A stretch of DNA of 27,419 nucleotides from positions 1 to 27,419 of the forward strand of contig CBCTTQ010000026.1 of NCBI GenBank assembly GCA_965149945.1. Reading direction: 5' to 3'. The translations under genes were made by a program, and so were the position numbers. Source of the stretch: JAHZFN01 sp965149945. Lineage in GTDB: Bacteria > Bacillota > Dehalobacteriia > UBA4068 > UBA4997. Shown one piece after another: positions 1-6,339 of this stretch (positions are counted from its first letter, which is position 1; the number at the start of each line of letters is the position of its first letter). The notes beneath the pieces are model-generated. The model was not told the origin of the DNA. It did no database searches and saw nothing but the letters and a program-made list of their open reading frames with translations.

Positions 1-580
1 ATCGATATCGCACATAACCTAAAGCTTCCTGCGGGTCCAAATGCTGCTGACCTTCCCGCAGCTCGATGTCTCCGTAATAAGTATGGGCCGACATGTCCGT
101 TTCCACATACAGATCAACACCGCCCAAAATATTGACGATGGTTTCAAAACCGGCGAAATTGGTTTCCGCATAATAATCAATGGGAATTTCCAAGAGATTT
201 TCCACTGTTTCCTTGGTCAAATCAATCCCGCCGTAAGCATAAGCGTGATTGATTTTGTTGGTTCCGTTGCCGGGAATTTCCACACGGCTGTCACGGGGTA
301 GGGAAATAATGTTCACCATTTTATTTTTCAAATCCACATTGGCTACCATCAAACTGTCGGCACGACCCACCTCATCGGCAGCTCCCCGGTCGGTTCCTAT
401 AATCAATACATTGATCCGATCATCTCGATAGGCATAGGGACTGTCGCTGCGGTCGGGCACGATGTTCAACATGCCGTAAGCATACATGGCGCCGCCACAA
501 ACAGCAAACAAAATCACCAGTGTAAGCACAATTTTGAGAAAAATACGGATCGGCTTTTTCAATCTTCTTTTCTTGGCCAT
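1..580 (-). CDS. LytR-CpsA-Psr (LCP) family wall-polymer ligase, C-terminus outside the window
   Basis: LCP enzymes sit in the cytoplasmic membrane and attach teichoic acids, capsule or other glycopolymers to peptidoglycan from undecaprenyl-linked precursors. About 193 codons are visible. A short basic N-terminus (MAKKRRLKKP) leads into one membrane segment at about residues 12-33. The LCP domain then starts with NVLIIGTDRG, followed by GRADSLM, the arginine/aspartate motif SLPRDSRVEIPG, KINHAYAYGG, and further in INILGGVDLYVE-type sequence; the Arg and Asp residues of these motifs bind the pyrophosphate lipid in the family. I chose the ATG at 578-580, the first in frame after a stop. Its ribosome site is only moderate (GTGATGG). 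A strong extended -10 promoter lies about 95 bases upstream. The gene follows guaB but is separated from it by a terminator, so it is its own unit. The exact substrate cannot be told. Confidence 0.9.
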   Translation of the reverse strand, partial: MAKKRRLKKPIRIFLKIVLTLVILFAVCGGAMYAYGMLNIVPDRSDSPYAYRDDRINVLIIGTDRGAADEVGRADSLMVANVDLKNKMVNIISLPRDSRVEIPGNGTNKINHAYAYGGIDLTKETVENLLEIPIDYYAETNFAGFETIVNILGGVDLYVETDMSAHTYYGDIELREGQQHLDPQEALGYVRYR

Positions 581-612
581 ATTACACCATCACTTTCTTT
601 TATTTTTCCTTA

Positions 613-636
613 CGGGCAGACCGTCCGAACTGCCCG
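613..636 (-). other. Leader hairpin of the LCP gene
   Basis: The arms CGGGCAG and CTGCCCG are perfect and enclose a 10-base loop, within the 5' untranslated region between the promoter and the LCP start. No U-run follows, so it does not look like a terminator. It may shape the leader or stabilise the mRNA. Confidence 0.4.
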
Positions 637-672
637 ACACACGGGACTCCATAGAAGAATTCCTATTAGAAT

Positions 673-701
673 ATTATAGCATAAAATTCCTGCCTTGACA
701 A
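673..701 (-). promoter_or_regulatory. Sigma-A promoter of the LCP gene
   Basis: On the minus strand there is TTGTCA, a 17-base spacer and a perfect TATAAT at 673-678, preceded by TGC (extended -10). Transcription should start near 666, giving a leader of roughly 85 bases. This is one of the best promoter matches in the window. Confidence 0.8.
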
Positions 702-770
702 ACTGTGACGATGATTTTCCTTTCTTTTCCCTCGCGAAAGAAAGGTTGTTTTTATTCCTTCTCCGCAATC

Positions 771-802
771 AAAACGCCCCTTGCGAAAACACAAGGAGCG
801 CG
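771..802 (-). terminator. Intrinsic terminator after guaB
   Basis: On the minus strand, CGCTCCTTG pairs with CAAGGGGCG (one G-U pair) around a short loop, followed directly by TTTT. It lies about 50 bases after the guaB stop and separates guaB from the LCP gene. Confidence 0.75.
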
Positions 803-852
803 AAATCAAGAGAATTCTTTGTTATGTTCTTAAGCACAATGTTTTGAGCGGA

Positions 853-2316
853 TTACATTCTGTAGTTAGGTGCTTCTTTGGTAATGCTGATATCATGAGG
901 ATGAGATTCAATCAAACCGGCGGAAGTGATACGTACAAATTTGCCTTCTTTTTGCAGGGTGGGAATATCGGCGGCGCCGCAGTATCCCATACCGGCACGC
1001 AGACCGCCCAGCAGTTGATAAACGGTATCCGTCAGTGTGCCTTTATAAGGCACTCGGCCTTCGATGCCTTCCGGCACAAACTTTTGAGCGTCTTCCTGGA
1101 AATAACGATCTTTACTACCGTCTTTCATGGCGCCCAAGCTGCCCATACCGCGATATACCTTGAAGCTGCGTCCCTGATAAATTTCAATTTCCCCGGGGCT
1201 TTCTTCGGTACCCGCCAACAGACTGCCCATCATCACGCTGTCCGCGCCGGCGGCAATAGCCTTCACCACATCGCCGGAATATTTGATACCGCCGTCACCG
1301 ATAATGGGAATATTATATTTATGGGCAATATTGGCCGCGTCATAAATAGCGGTAATCTGCGGAACACCAATACCGGCAACCACACGAGTGGTGCAGATGG
1401 AACCCGGACCGATTCCCACTTTGACCGCGTCCACACCTACTTTAATCAAAGCTTCGGTGGCTTCTGCCGTTGCCACATTTCCGGCCACAATATCCACATC
1501 AGGAAATTTATTGCGGATTTTTTCTACCGTCTCGATGACATATTTGGAATGCCCATGGGCCGTGTCCACCACCAAAGCGTCTACTCCCGCCTTCACCAGT
1601 TCCAAAGCCCGTTCCATATTGCCGTAGGAAGTACCGATGGCGGCAGCCACCCGTAGCCGTCCGCGGCTGTCTTTGCAGGAATTGGGATATTTCACCATCT
1701 TCTGGATATCTTTGATGGTCACCAAGCCTTTCAAATAGCCATCCTTGTCCACAATGGGCAGCTTTTCAATCCGATGACGTTTGAAAATTTCCTTGGCTTC
1801 TTCTACAGTGGTTCCTTCAGGAGCGGTCACCAAACCTTCGGAGGTCATGACTTCACGAATTTTTTTACGATAATCGTCCTCAAAGCGCAGATCTCGGTTG
1901 GTCAAAATCCCCACCAGTTTATTCTGCACCGTAATAGGCACACCGGAAATCCGATAGCGTTCCATAATCTGCAAAGCGTCCTCAATGGTGTTATCCGGAC
2001 TGAGATAAACAGGGTCAATGATAATCCCATGTTCCGAGCGCTTCACCCGATCGATCTCCATCGCCTGTTCTTCAATCGACATATTTTTATGAATGACGCC
2101 GATGCCGCCTTCTCTTGCCATAGCGATGGCCATACGGTATTCCGTCACCGTATCCATTCCCGCACTCACTAAGGGAATGTTCAAATCAATATTCCGAGTA
2201 AACTTTGTTCCCAGCTTTACATCTTTCGGCAGCACATCGGACGCGCCCGGAATCAGCAGAACATCATCAAACGTTATGCCTTCTTTGACAATTTTATCTG
2301 ACATATACCCGCTCAT
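853..2316 (-). CDS. guaB: Inosine-5'-monophosphate dehydrogenase
   Basis: Catalyses the NAD-dependent oxidation of IMP to XMP, the committed step of guanine nucleotide synthesis in the cytoplasm. The protein is 487 residues, the usual length. It starts with the typical N-terminus (EGITFDDVLLIPGASDVLP). Two CBS modules lie at about residues 90-215 (VMTSEGLVTAPEGTTVEEA is in the second). Then come the barrel motifs DTAHGHS and GNVATAEA, the loop GPGSICTTR with the catalytic cysteine, the IMP-binding GDGGIKYSGD, and YRGMGSLGAM. The reading frame extends further upstream, but the ATG at 2316 is preceded by TAAGGAGG at good spacing and matches the family start. It has its own promoter and a terminator, so it is probably monocistronic. 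No purine riboswitch is visible in the short leader. PurB and PurC of the same pathway lie 12 kb away in the window. Confidence 0.97.
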   Translation of the reverse strand: MSGYMSDKIVKEGITFDDVLLIPGASDVLPKDVKLGTKFTRNIDLNIPLVSAGMDTVTEYRMAIAMAREGGIGVIHKNMSIEEQAMEIDRVKRSEHGIIIDPVYLSPDNTIEDALQIMERYRISGVPITVQNKLVGILTNRDLRFEDDYRKKIREVMTSEGLVTAPEGTTVEEAKEIFKRHRIEKLPIVDKDGYLKGLVTIKDIQKMVKYPNSCKDSRGRLRVAAAIGTSYGNMERALELVKAGVDALVVDTAHGHSKYVIETVEKIRNKFPDVDIVAGNVATAEATEALIKVGVDAVKVGIGPGSICTTRVVAGIGVPQITAIYDAANIAHKYNIPIIGDGGIKYSGDVVKAIAAGADSVMMGSLLAGTEESPGEIEIYQGRSFKVYRGMGSLGAMKDGSKDRYFQEDAQKFVPEGIEGRVPYKGTLTDTVYQLLGGLRAGMGYCGAADIPTLQKEGKFVRITSAGLIESHPHDISITKEAPNYRM

Positions 2317-2353
2317 AACAAAGACCTCCTTACAATTTTTTATAATTATTATA

Positions 2354-2382
2354 ATTTTACTACTAAACAACTTTTGTGGCAA
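2354..2382 (-). promoter_or_regulatory. Sigma-A promoter of guaB
   Basis: The minus strand reads TTGCCA (5 of 6 to consensus), a 17-base spacer, then TAAAAT (5 of 6). The start would be near 2347, giving a leader of about 30 bases before the guaB ATG. That leader is too short for a riboswitch. Confidence 0.7.
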
Positions 2383-2470
2383 GGGGGTTTGGAGATTTTT
2401 TTTCTTAAATTCTCCCCTTTTCTCCAAGAAACACCGGATATCGGAATGGCAGAAACAGGTTTTCCGCTCA

Positions 2471-2506
2471 CAAAAAAAACGAGGAAATTTTTCACCTCGT
2501 TTTTTC
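2471..2506. terminator. Bidirectional terminator at the end of the coiled-coil gene
   Basis: An A-run joined to ACGAGG pairs with CCTCGT joined to a T-run, around a loop of about ten bases. Both strands therefore give a stem followed by Us. The stop codon of the small coiled-coil gene (2492-2494) lies in the loop, so the right arm of the stem is the last part of its coding sequence. Confidence 0.75.
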
Positions 2507-2773
2507 CCGCTCCGTCGAAGCGGACAGATTCATAATTTCATGATTTTTTGCCATCAAAGATTTCGCAAAATAGCAGTTTTGTTTTTGCAGCTTATGATTT
2601 TCTTTTTCCAAACGCCGCAATTGACTGCGTTTATCTTCCTCGCTTTGTTCTAAAATGCGCAACAGCACGCGTCGGCTGAGACGCATTTGTTCCAGCCGTT
2701 CCTCCAGCGCCTCAATGCGTTGATATAACAGTCGTTCCGTCGGGGTTTCCTGTTCCGGTAATTCAAAATTCAT
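2492..2773 (-). CDS. Small coiled-coil protein, function unknown
   Basis: The 93-residue protein has no membrane segment or signal peptide. From about residue 10 to 75 it is almost entirely charged and leucine-rich with heptad spacing (QRIEALEERLEQMRLSRR, then QLRRLEKENHKLQKQN), so it should form a long parallel or antiparallel coiled coil. I do not recognise a family; short coiled-coil proteins of this kind are found as cell-division or scaffold partners, but nothing here proves that. Two GTG codons lie just upstream in frame, but the ATG at 2773 stands 8 bases after AGGAG, whereas the GTGs are too close to it. It follows the PHP gene by 72 bases and is probably transcribed with it, ending at the terminator that overlaps its 3' end. 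Confidence 0.75.
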   Translation of the reverse strand: MNFELPEQETPTERLLYQRIEALEERLEQMRLSRRVLLRILEQSEEDKRSQLRRLEKENHKLQKQNCYFAKSLMAKNHEIMNLSASTEREKTR

Positions 2774-2845
2774 CTTCACCACTCCTTATCCTCTAGGATA
2801 TGCAAAAAACAAAAATTTATACCCTTTCCCCGCCGTTTTCTACTG

Positions 2846-3670
2846 CTACCAGCTTTTGTTCCGTGACAATGCCATCAACGCTTCCACATTGGCGTCTTCT
2901 GTCCAATATTCACCCAAACGACCGTCATGACAATCGGATCCACCCGTGATAATCAACCCGTATCGCCGCGCGATCTCCCGATAATTACGAGACTGTTCGG
3001 CGCTGTGGGCGGGATGATATACCTCAATCCCCTGCAAACCCGCCTTTACTAAGGGCGGGATAGTGCTGTCATCCTCATTCAAAGCAGGATGCGCCAATAC
3101 CGCCGCGCCGCCCACTTCGCGGATCATCTTGATGGCTTCTTCCGGACGAATCTTCACCCGCGGCACATAGGCAGGCTTCCCTTCGTTCAACCAATTTTCA
3201 AAAGCCTCAGCAATGGAAGGAACATATCCTGCTTTCACCATTTCTCTGGCGATTACCGCTCGGCCCACCGAACCGCTGGCGGAATATTGGCGCAGAAAAG
3301 CATCGTCCAACGGCATCCCGTTCCGCGCCAGTTCCAGCAAAATCCGCTGCGCTCGGCTGCGACGCATCTCTTGCAGTTCTTCCAGTTTCCGCTCAAAGAC
3401 AGGATCCCGATAATCCAAAAAATAACCGAGAATATGCACCTCCATTACGGATTTTTCCGTCCCTTCGAATTTGCAGCTGATCTCAATACCGGGCACCACT
3501 TTCACCCCGTAAATTTTTCCGTAGTGAAGGGCTTCGTCCAAACCGTCTACCGAATCATGGTCAGTAACAGCCAGCCCGGACAACTCTTTTTCTTTCGCCC
3601 ATTTCACCAGCTCCCTTGGAGTAAAAATTCCATCGGAGGCAGTGGAATGGACATGCATATCAAAATCCAT
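2846..3670 (-). CDS. PHP-domain metal-dependent phosphoesterase (YciV/RNase AM-like)
   Basis: The 274-residue protein is a stand-alone PHP domain with an inserted helical part, matching the YciV/TrpH group. Members hydrolyse 3'-phosphoadenosine 5'-phosphate or the 5' ends of short RNAs with a trinuclear metal centre. Metal-ligand motifs visible in order are MHVHST (His6, His8), AVTDHDS, the glutamate in GIEISC, the His in EVHILGYF, AVLAHPAL, and ITGGSDCHDG near residue 245. The start at 3670 has the family N-terminus and a modest AGGTGA ribosome site. It lies 107 bases after the M19 dipeptidase with no terminator carrying a U-run between them, and is likely in the same transcript. Precise substrate is inferred from the family only. 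Confidence 0.9.
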   Translation of the reverse strand: MDFDMHVHSTASDGIFTPRELVKWAKEKELSGLAVTDHDSVDGLDEALHYGKIYGVKVVPGIEISCKFEGTEKSVMEVHILGYFLDYRDPVFERKLEELQEMRRSRAQRILLELARNGMPLDDAFLRQYSASGSVGRAVIAREMVKAGYVPSIAEAFENWLNEGKPAYVPRVKIRPEEAIKMIREVGGAAVLAHPALNEDDSTIPPLVKAGLQGIEVYHPAHSAEQSRNYREIARRYGLIITGGSDCHDGRLGEYWTEDANVEALMALSRNKSW

Positions 3671-3777
3671 AGGATCACCTGATCATATTTTTTCTTACGT
3701 TTCCTCTTTACATTTCCCTGAACTTCTCGGCGGAAAATCACCGCTAATCCGCCGCGAAAATCTCCGCGGCGTCTGCA

Positions 3778-4800
3778 TCAAAGCAGTTTTTCCGTCCCTA
3801 TTTTTTTAATTGGCGATTTTCTTTCGTTTTCCTCTTTATCGGAGGGAATATTTTCCCATAAAAATCGCCGCAAGTTTCCGCCCATTACCTTTTCCAGGAC
3901 AGAATAGGGCATCTTCCGCCTATGCAAAAAGTCGGCCAGACGAGGCAAATCCTGACAACCCGCGATTCCCTCAGGCAACACCTCGATGCCGTCAAAATCA
4001 GTCCCCAGACCCACCGCCTCTGTCCCGGCCAAATTGCAGGCATATCGAATCTGCGCCGCCACATCCTCAAAGGTCGCTCTCTGCCGCCCGTTCAAAAAAT
4101 AAGGATATAAGGCGATGCCAACATACCCGCCGTGCTCTCCCAAATAACGCAGCTGCGCGTCATCCAAATTTCGACGGTGCGGATAAAGCCCCGCACAGCA
4201 ACTGTGGCTAACCAAAAACGGACGCGGATATTCTCTGCAAACATCCCAAAAACTGCGCCGAGAACTATGCGCCAAATCCAGCACCACAGGGAAATTCGCC
4301 GCCAACGCCAAAAATTCCCGACCCGCCTTGGTCAATCCCAGATCCTGACCGGAATCGTCATTGCGGTCGGCGCCGCAGCCCAGCCAGTTATCATTGTTCC
4401 AGAAAAGGCCCAAAATATGCACATGCATCCGTGCCAACTCCCGCAGAAAATACTCCTTTTCCGGCAGCCAGGCCAGTCCGTCCGCACCTTCCAAGGCCAA
4501 CACCGCCCAGGTACGCGCCGTATCCGCCAGTTGTTCCCGCCTTCGCAACAGCTTCACTCGTTTTTCCTCCAACAAAGCCTCTGTAAAAACCGCCTGCTGT
4601 CTGCAAAAACGCTGCCATTCCAACCAGGGCTTACCGCCCGGACGCTCCCAAAACGCGAATACCTGCAAATTCAAAACCCGTTCCGCCCGGACAAAATCAA
4701 GATGAACAGCGGGATTTTTTCGAAAACAGCCTGCCGCCGTCGTGGCGGTATCCGCATGAGCATCGGCGATATACAATTTCTCATAAAAAAAATTTCGCAT
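3778..4800 (-). CDS. Membrane-dipeptidase family (M19) dipeptidase
   Basis: Peptidase family M19 enzymes are zinc dipeptidases that split dipeptides, including mixed L,D forms. The 340-residue protein has every expected metal ligand: His15 and Asp17 (ADAHADT), the glutamate in LALEGADGL, the histidine in LDLAHSSRRSFWDV and the histidine in FLVSHSCC. GLGTDFDGIEVLPEG is the usual substrate-side motif near the C-terminus. There is no signal peptide, so it should act in the cytoplasm, as bacterial members usually do. I place the start at the ATG at 4800 because AAAGGAG lies 9 bases upstream; a TTG nine bases earlier is too close to that site. The start codon itself sits inside a strong hairpin that is followed by eight Us (see separate entry), so its expression may be held down. 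Confidence 0.92.
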   Translation of the reverse strand: MRNFFYEKLYIADAHADTATTAAGCFRKNPAVHLDFVRAERVLNLQVFAFWERPGGKPWLEWQRFCRQQAVFTEALLEEKRVKLLRRREQLADTARTWAVLALEGADGLAWLPEKEYFLRELARMHVHILGLFWNNDNWLGCGADRNDDSGQDLGLTKAGREFLALAANFPVVLDLAHSSRRSFWDVCREYPRPFLVSHSCCAGLYPHRRNLDDAQLRYLGEHGGYVGIALYPYFLNGRQRATFEDVAAQIRYACNLAGTEAVGLGTDFDGIEVLPEGIAGCQDLPRLADFLHRRKMPYSVLEKVMGGNLRRFLWENIPSDKEENERKSPIKKIGTEKLL

Positions 4801-4834
4801 AGATTTCAACTCCTTTGTTAAAACCTATGCGAAA
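4785..4834 (-). terminator. Hairpin plus U8 overlapping the dipeptidase start; likely ymdB terminator
   Basis: On the minus strand the perfect 10-base arms TTTCGCATAG and CTATGCGAAA enclose 22 bases, and eight Us follow at once. It begins 5 bases after the ymdB stop codon, as an intrinsic terminator would. The loop holds the dipeptidase AAAGGAG site, and the 3' arm contains its ATG. It could terminate ymdB transcripts, block dipeptidase translation, or both. The long loop makes it weaker than a compact terminator. Confidence 0.6.
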
Positions 4835-4838
4835 CCCA

Positions 4839-5645
4839 TCAAAAATGATGCAGTTCCCGTTGAATCACCCGAATATCTTTCGCGACACCTCGCTGATCCA
4901 CCGTCAAAACCGCTCCGTTTAGCTGCAAATCACCCTCCGCCACCTGAAAACGACAAGGGCGTCCCGTACGAAATCGCTCCACAACAGGCTCCACTTTCAT
5001 GCCCAAAATGGAATCTCTGGGACCGGTCATTCCGGCATCAGTCAAATAAGCAGTGCCACCCGGCAAAATTCGGGCGTCATTGGTCTGCACATGGGTATGA
5101 GTCCCGATCACGGCGCTGACTTTGCCGTCTAAAAACCAGCCTAAAGCCATTTTTTCCGATGTCGCCTCCCCATGCGCGTCCACTACAATAACATCGGCAG
5201 CCTCCCGCAAACGGGGCAAACAATCCGCGATGGCCTGAAAAGGACAATCCGCCACCACATTATTCATATAGGTGCGGCAGATCAAACTCACCACCGCCAC
5301 CCGCAGATCCTCCATAGGCAAAATCACATACCCCGTCCCCGGTAATCCGCGGCTGTAATTAAGCGGACGGGCAATACACGTCTCCCGATCAATGTAATTG
5401 TAGATATCCTTGTTATCCCAGGTATGATTGCCCATGGTCACAGCATCCACGCCCAATTCCCGAAAAAAGCGCAATGTTTGACTGTTCATTCCGCGGCCGC
5501 CGCTGGAATTTTCCCCGTTGACAATAGTAAAATCAATTTCTTCTTGCCACTGTAGTTCCGCCAATTGTTCTTCCAAGATTTTTCTGCCCGGACGTCCGCA
5601 GACATCTCCGATGAACAGAATCCGATAAGTATTTTTTTTCGGCAT
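4839..5645 (-). CDS. ymdB: YmdB-family metallophosphoesterase (2',3'-cyclic nucleotide 2'-phosphodiesterase)
   Basis: YmdB is a cytoplasmic dinuclear-metal phosphodiesterase that acts on 2',3'-cyclic nucleotides; in Bacillus it influences biofilm versus motility and RNA turnover. The 268-residue protein shows all signature motifs: FIGDVCGRPGR (Asp14), FTIVNGENSSGGRGM (Glu45, Asn46), TMGNHTWDN (Asn73, His74), VVDAHGEATSEK (His), and GTHTHVQTNDARIL (two His). The frame continues upstream, but the ATG at 5645 is directly preceded by AGGAGG and fits the family start. It follows ysxC by 25 bases, so the two are co-transcribed. In Bacillus ymdB sits beside rny; here the neighbour is ysxC instead. 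Confidence 0.95.
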   Translation of the reverse strand: MPKKNTYRILFIGDVCGRPGRKILEEQLAELQWQEEIDFTIVNGENSSGGRGMNSQTLRFFRELGVDAVTMGNHTWDNKDIYNYIDRETCIARPLNYSRGLPGTGYVILPMEDLRVAVVSLICRTYMNNVVADCPFQAIADCLPRLREAADVIVVDAHGEATSEKMALGWFLDGKVSAVIGTHTHVQTNDARILPGGTAYLTDAGMTGPRDSILGMKVEPVVERFRTGRPCRFQVAEGDLQLNGAVLTVDQRGVAKDIRVIQRELHHF

Positions 5646-5670
5646 CGTTGCCTCCTGATTCCGTTTGGCT

Positions 5671-6276
5671 CTATTTTTCGTATGTTTTTTCCACCGATTG
5701 CAAACAAACTTCAATGGCGTCCAGCAGTTCTTCGCGACCTTCTTTGGTCACGGAAGAAAACACCAACAGTTCGTCCGCCGCCACATCCAACATTTTGGCA
5801 ATCGCGGCAAGATGTTTTTGACGACTTCCACGACTGACCTTGTCGGCCTTGGTTACCACCACACCGCAGGCTTCTCCTCGATCCACCAACCAATGCCACA
5901 TCTCCACATCCTGGGCGGAAGGAGCATGACGAATATCTACCAACAGCAGATAGAAAGTTTCTCCCGAATACCTGTCCATGAATTTTTCAATCATTCGCCG
6001 CCAATGGTTTCGTTCCTCGCGAGAAACTTTGGCGAATCCATACCCCGGTAAATCCACCAGATACCAACGCTGATCAATGTCATAAAAATTAATGGTGCGG
6101 GTCTTGCCGGGCTGGCTGCTGGTACGCGCCAATTTTTTTCGATTGGTCAATGTGTTGATCAGGGAACTTTTCCCCACATTGGAGCGGCCTAAAAAAGCCA
6201 CGGCAGGCAAAGCCTTCTCCGGATACTGCTCCGGTTTCACGGCAGTCAGCAGATATTGTGGATGTTTGATCTTCAT
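5671..6276 (-). CDS. ysxC: Ribosome biogenesis GTP-binding protein EngB/YsxC
   Basis: An essential GTPase of the TRAFAC class that assists late maturation of the 50S subunit. The 201-residue protein has G1 at residues 30-37 (GRSNVGKS), the G2 threonine region ARTSSQPGKTRTINFY, G3 DLPGYGFAKVS and G4 TKAD, plus DIRHAPSAQDVEM. Two in-frame ATGs exist. I prefer 6276 because it gives the family N-terminus (MKIKHPQYLLTAVKPEQYPE) and has a GGGGA element upstream, whereas the ATG at 6291 has none. It lies 63 bases after lon, the conserved lon-ysxC order of Firmicutes. Confidence 0.96.
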   Translation of the reverse strand: MKIKHPQYLLTAVKPEQYPEKALPAVAFLGRSNVGKSSLINTLTNRKKLARTSSQPGKTRTINFYDIDQRWYLVDLPGYGFAKVSREERNHWRRMIEKFMDRYSGETFYLLLVDIRHAPSAQDVEMWHWLVDRGEACGVVVTKADKVSRGSRQKHLAAIAKMLDVAADELLVFSSVTKEGREELLDAIEVCLQSVEKTYEK

Positions 6277-6298
6277 TATAAATCCCCGCATTTCATTA

Positions 6299-6331
6299 CG
6301 GTGTCCCGCCTGTGACGGGACACCGTTTTTT
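6299..6331 (+). terminator. Perfect hairpin with U6 on the plus strand, between lon and ysxC
   Basis: Perfect 10-base arms CGGTGTCCCG and CGGGACACCG enclose seven bases. The six Ts that would make it an intrinsic terminator follow on the plus strand only, antisense to both neighbouring genes. On the minus strand the stem is preceded by As and followed by TAATGAAA, so lon transcripts should not stop here by the intrinsic mechanism; the stem may instead protect or separate the mRNA segments. Confidence 0.6.
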
Positions 6332-6339
6332 CTACTCCG

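Noticed and set aside
781..1656. Plus-strand reading frame of 291 codons opposite guaB
   Set aside because: It overlaps the terminator and most of guaB and has no recognisable protein features.
2317..2400. Purine riboswitch upstream of guaB
   Set aside because: The leader after the predicted start is only about 30 bases and shows no riboswitch core.
3728..3770. Terminator between the dipeptidase and the PHP gene
   Set aside because: Stable GC stems (CGCCGCG with CGCGGCG) are present but no T-run follows; it may only slow or stabilise the transcript.
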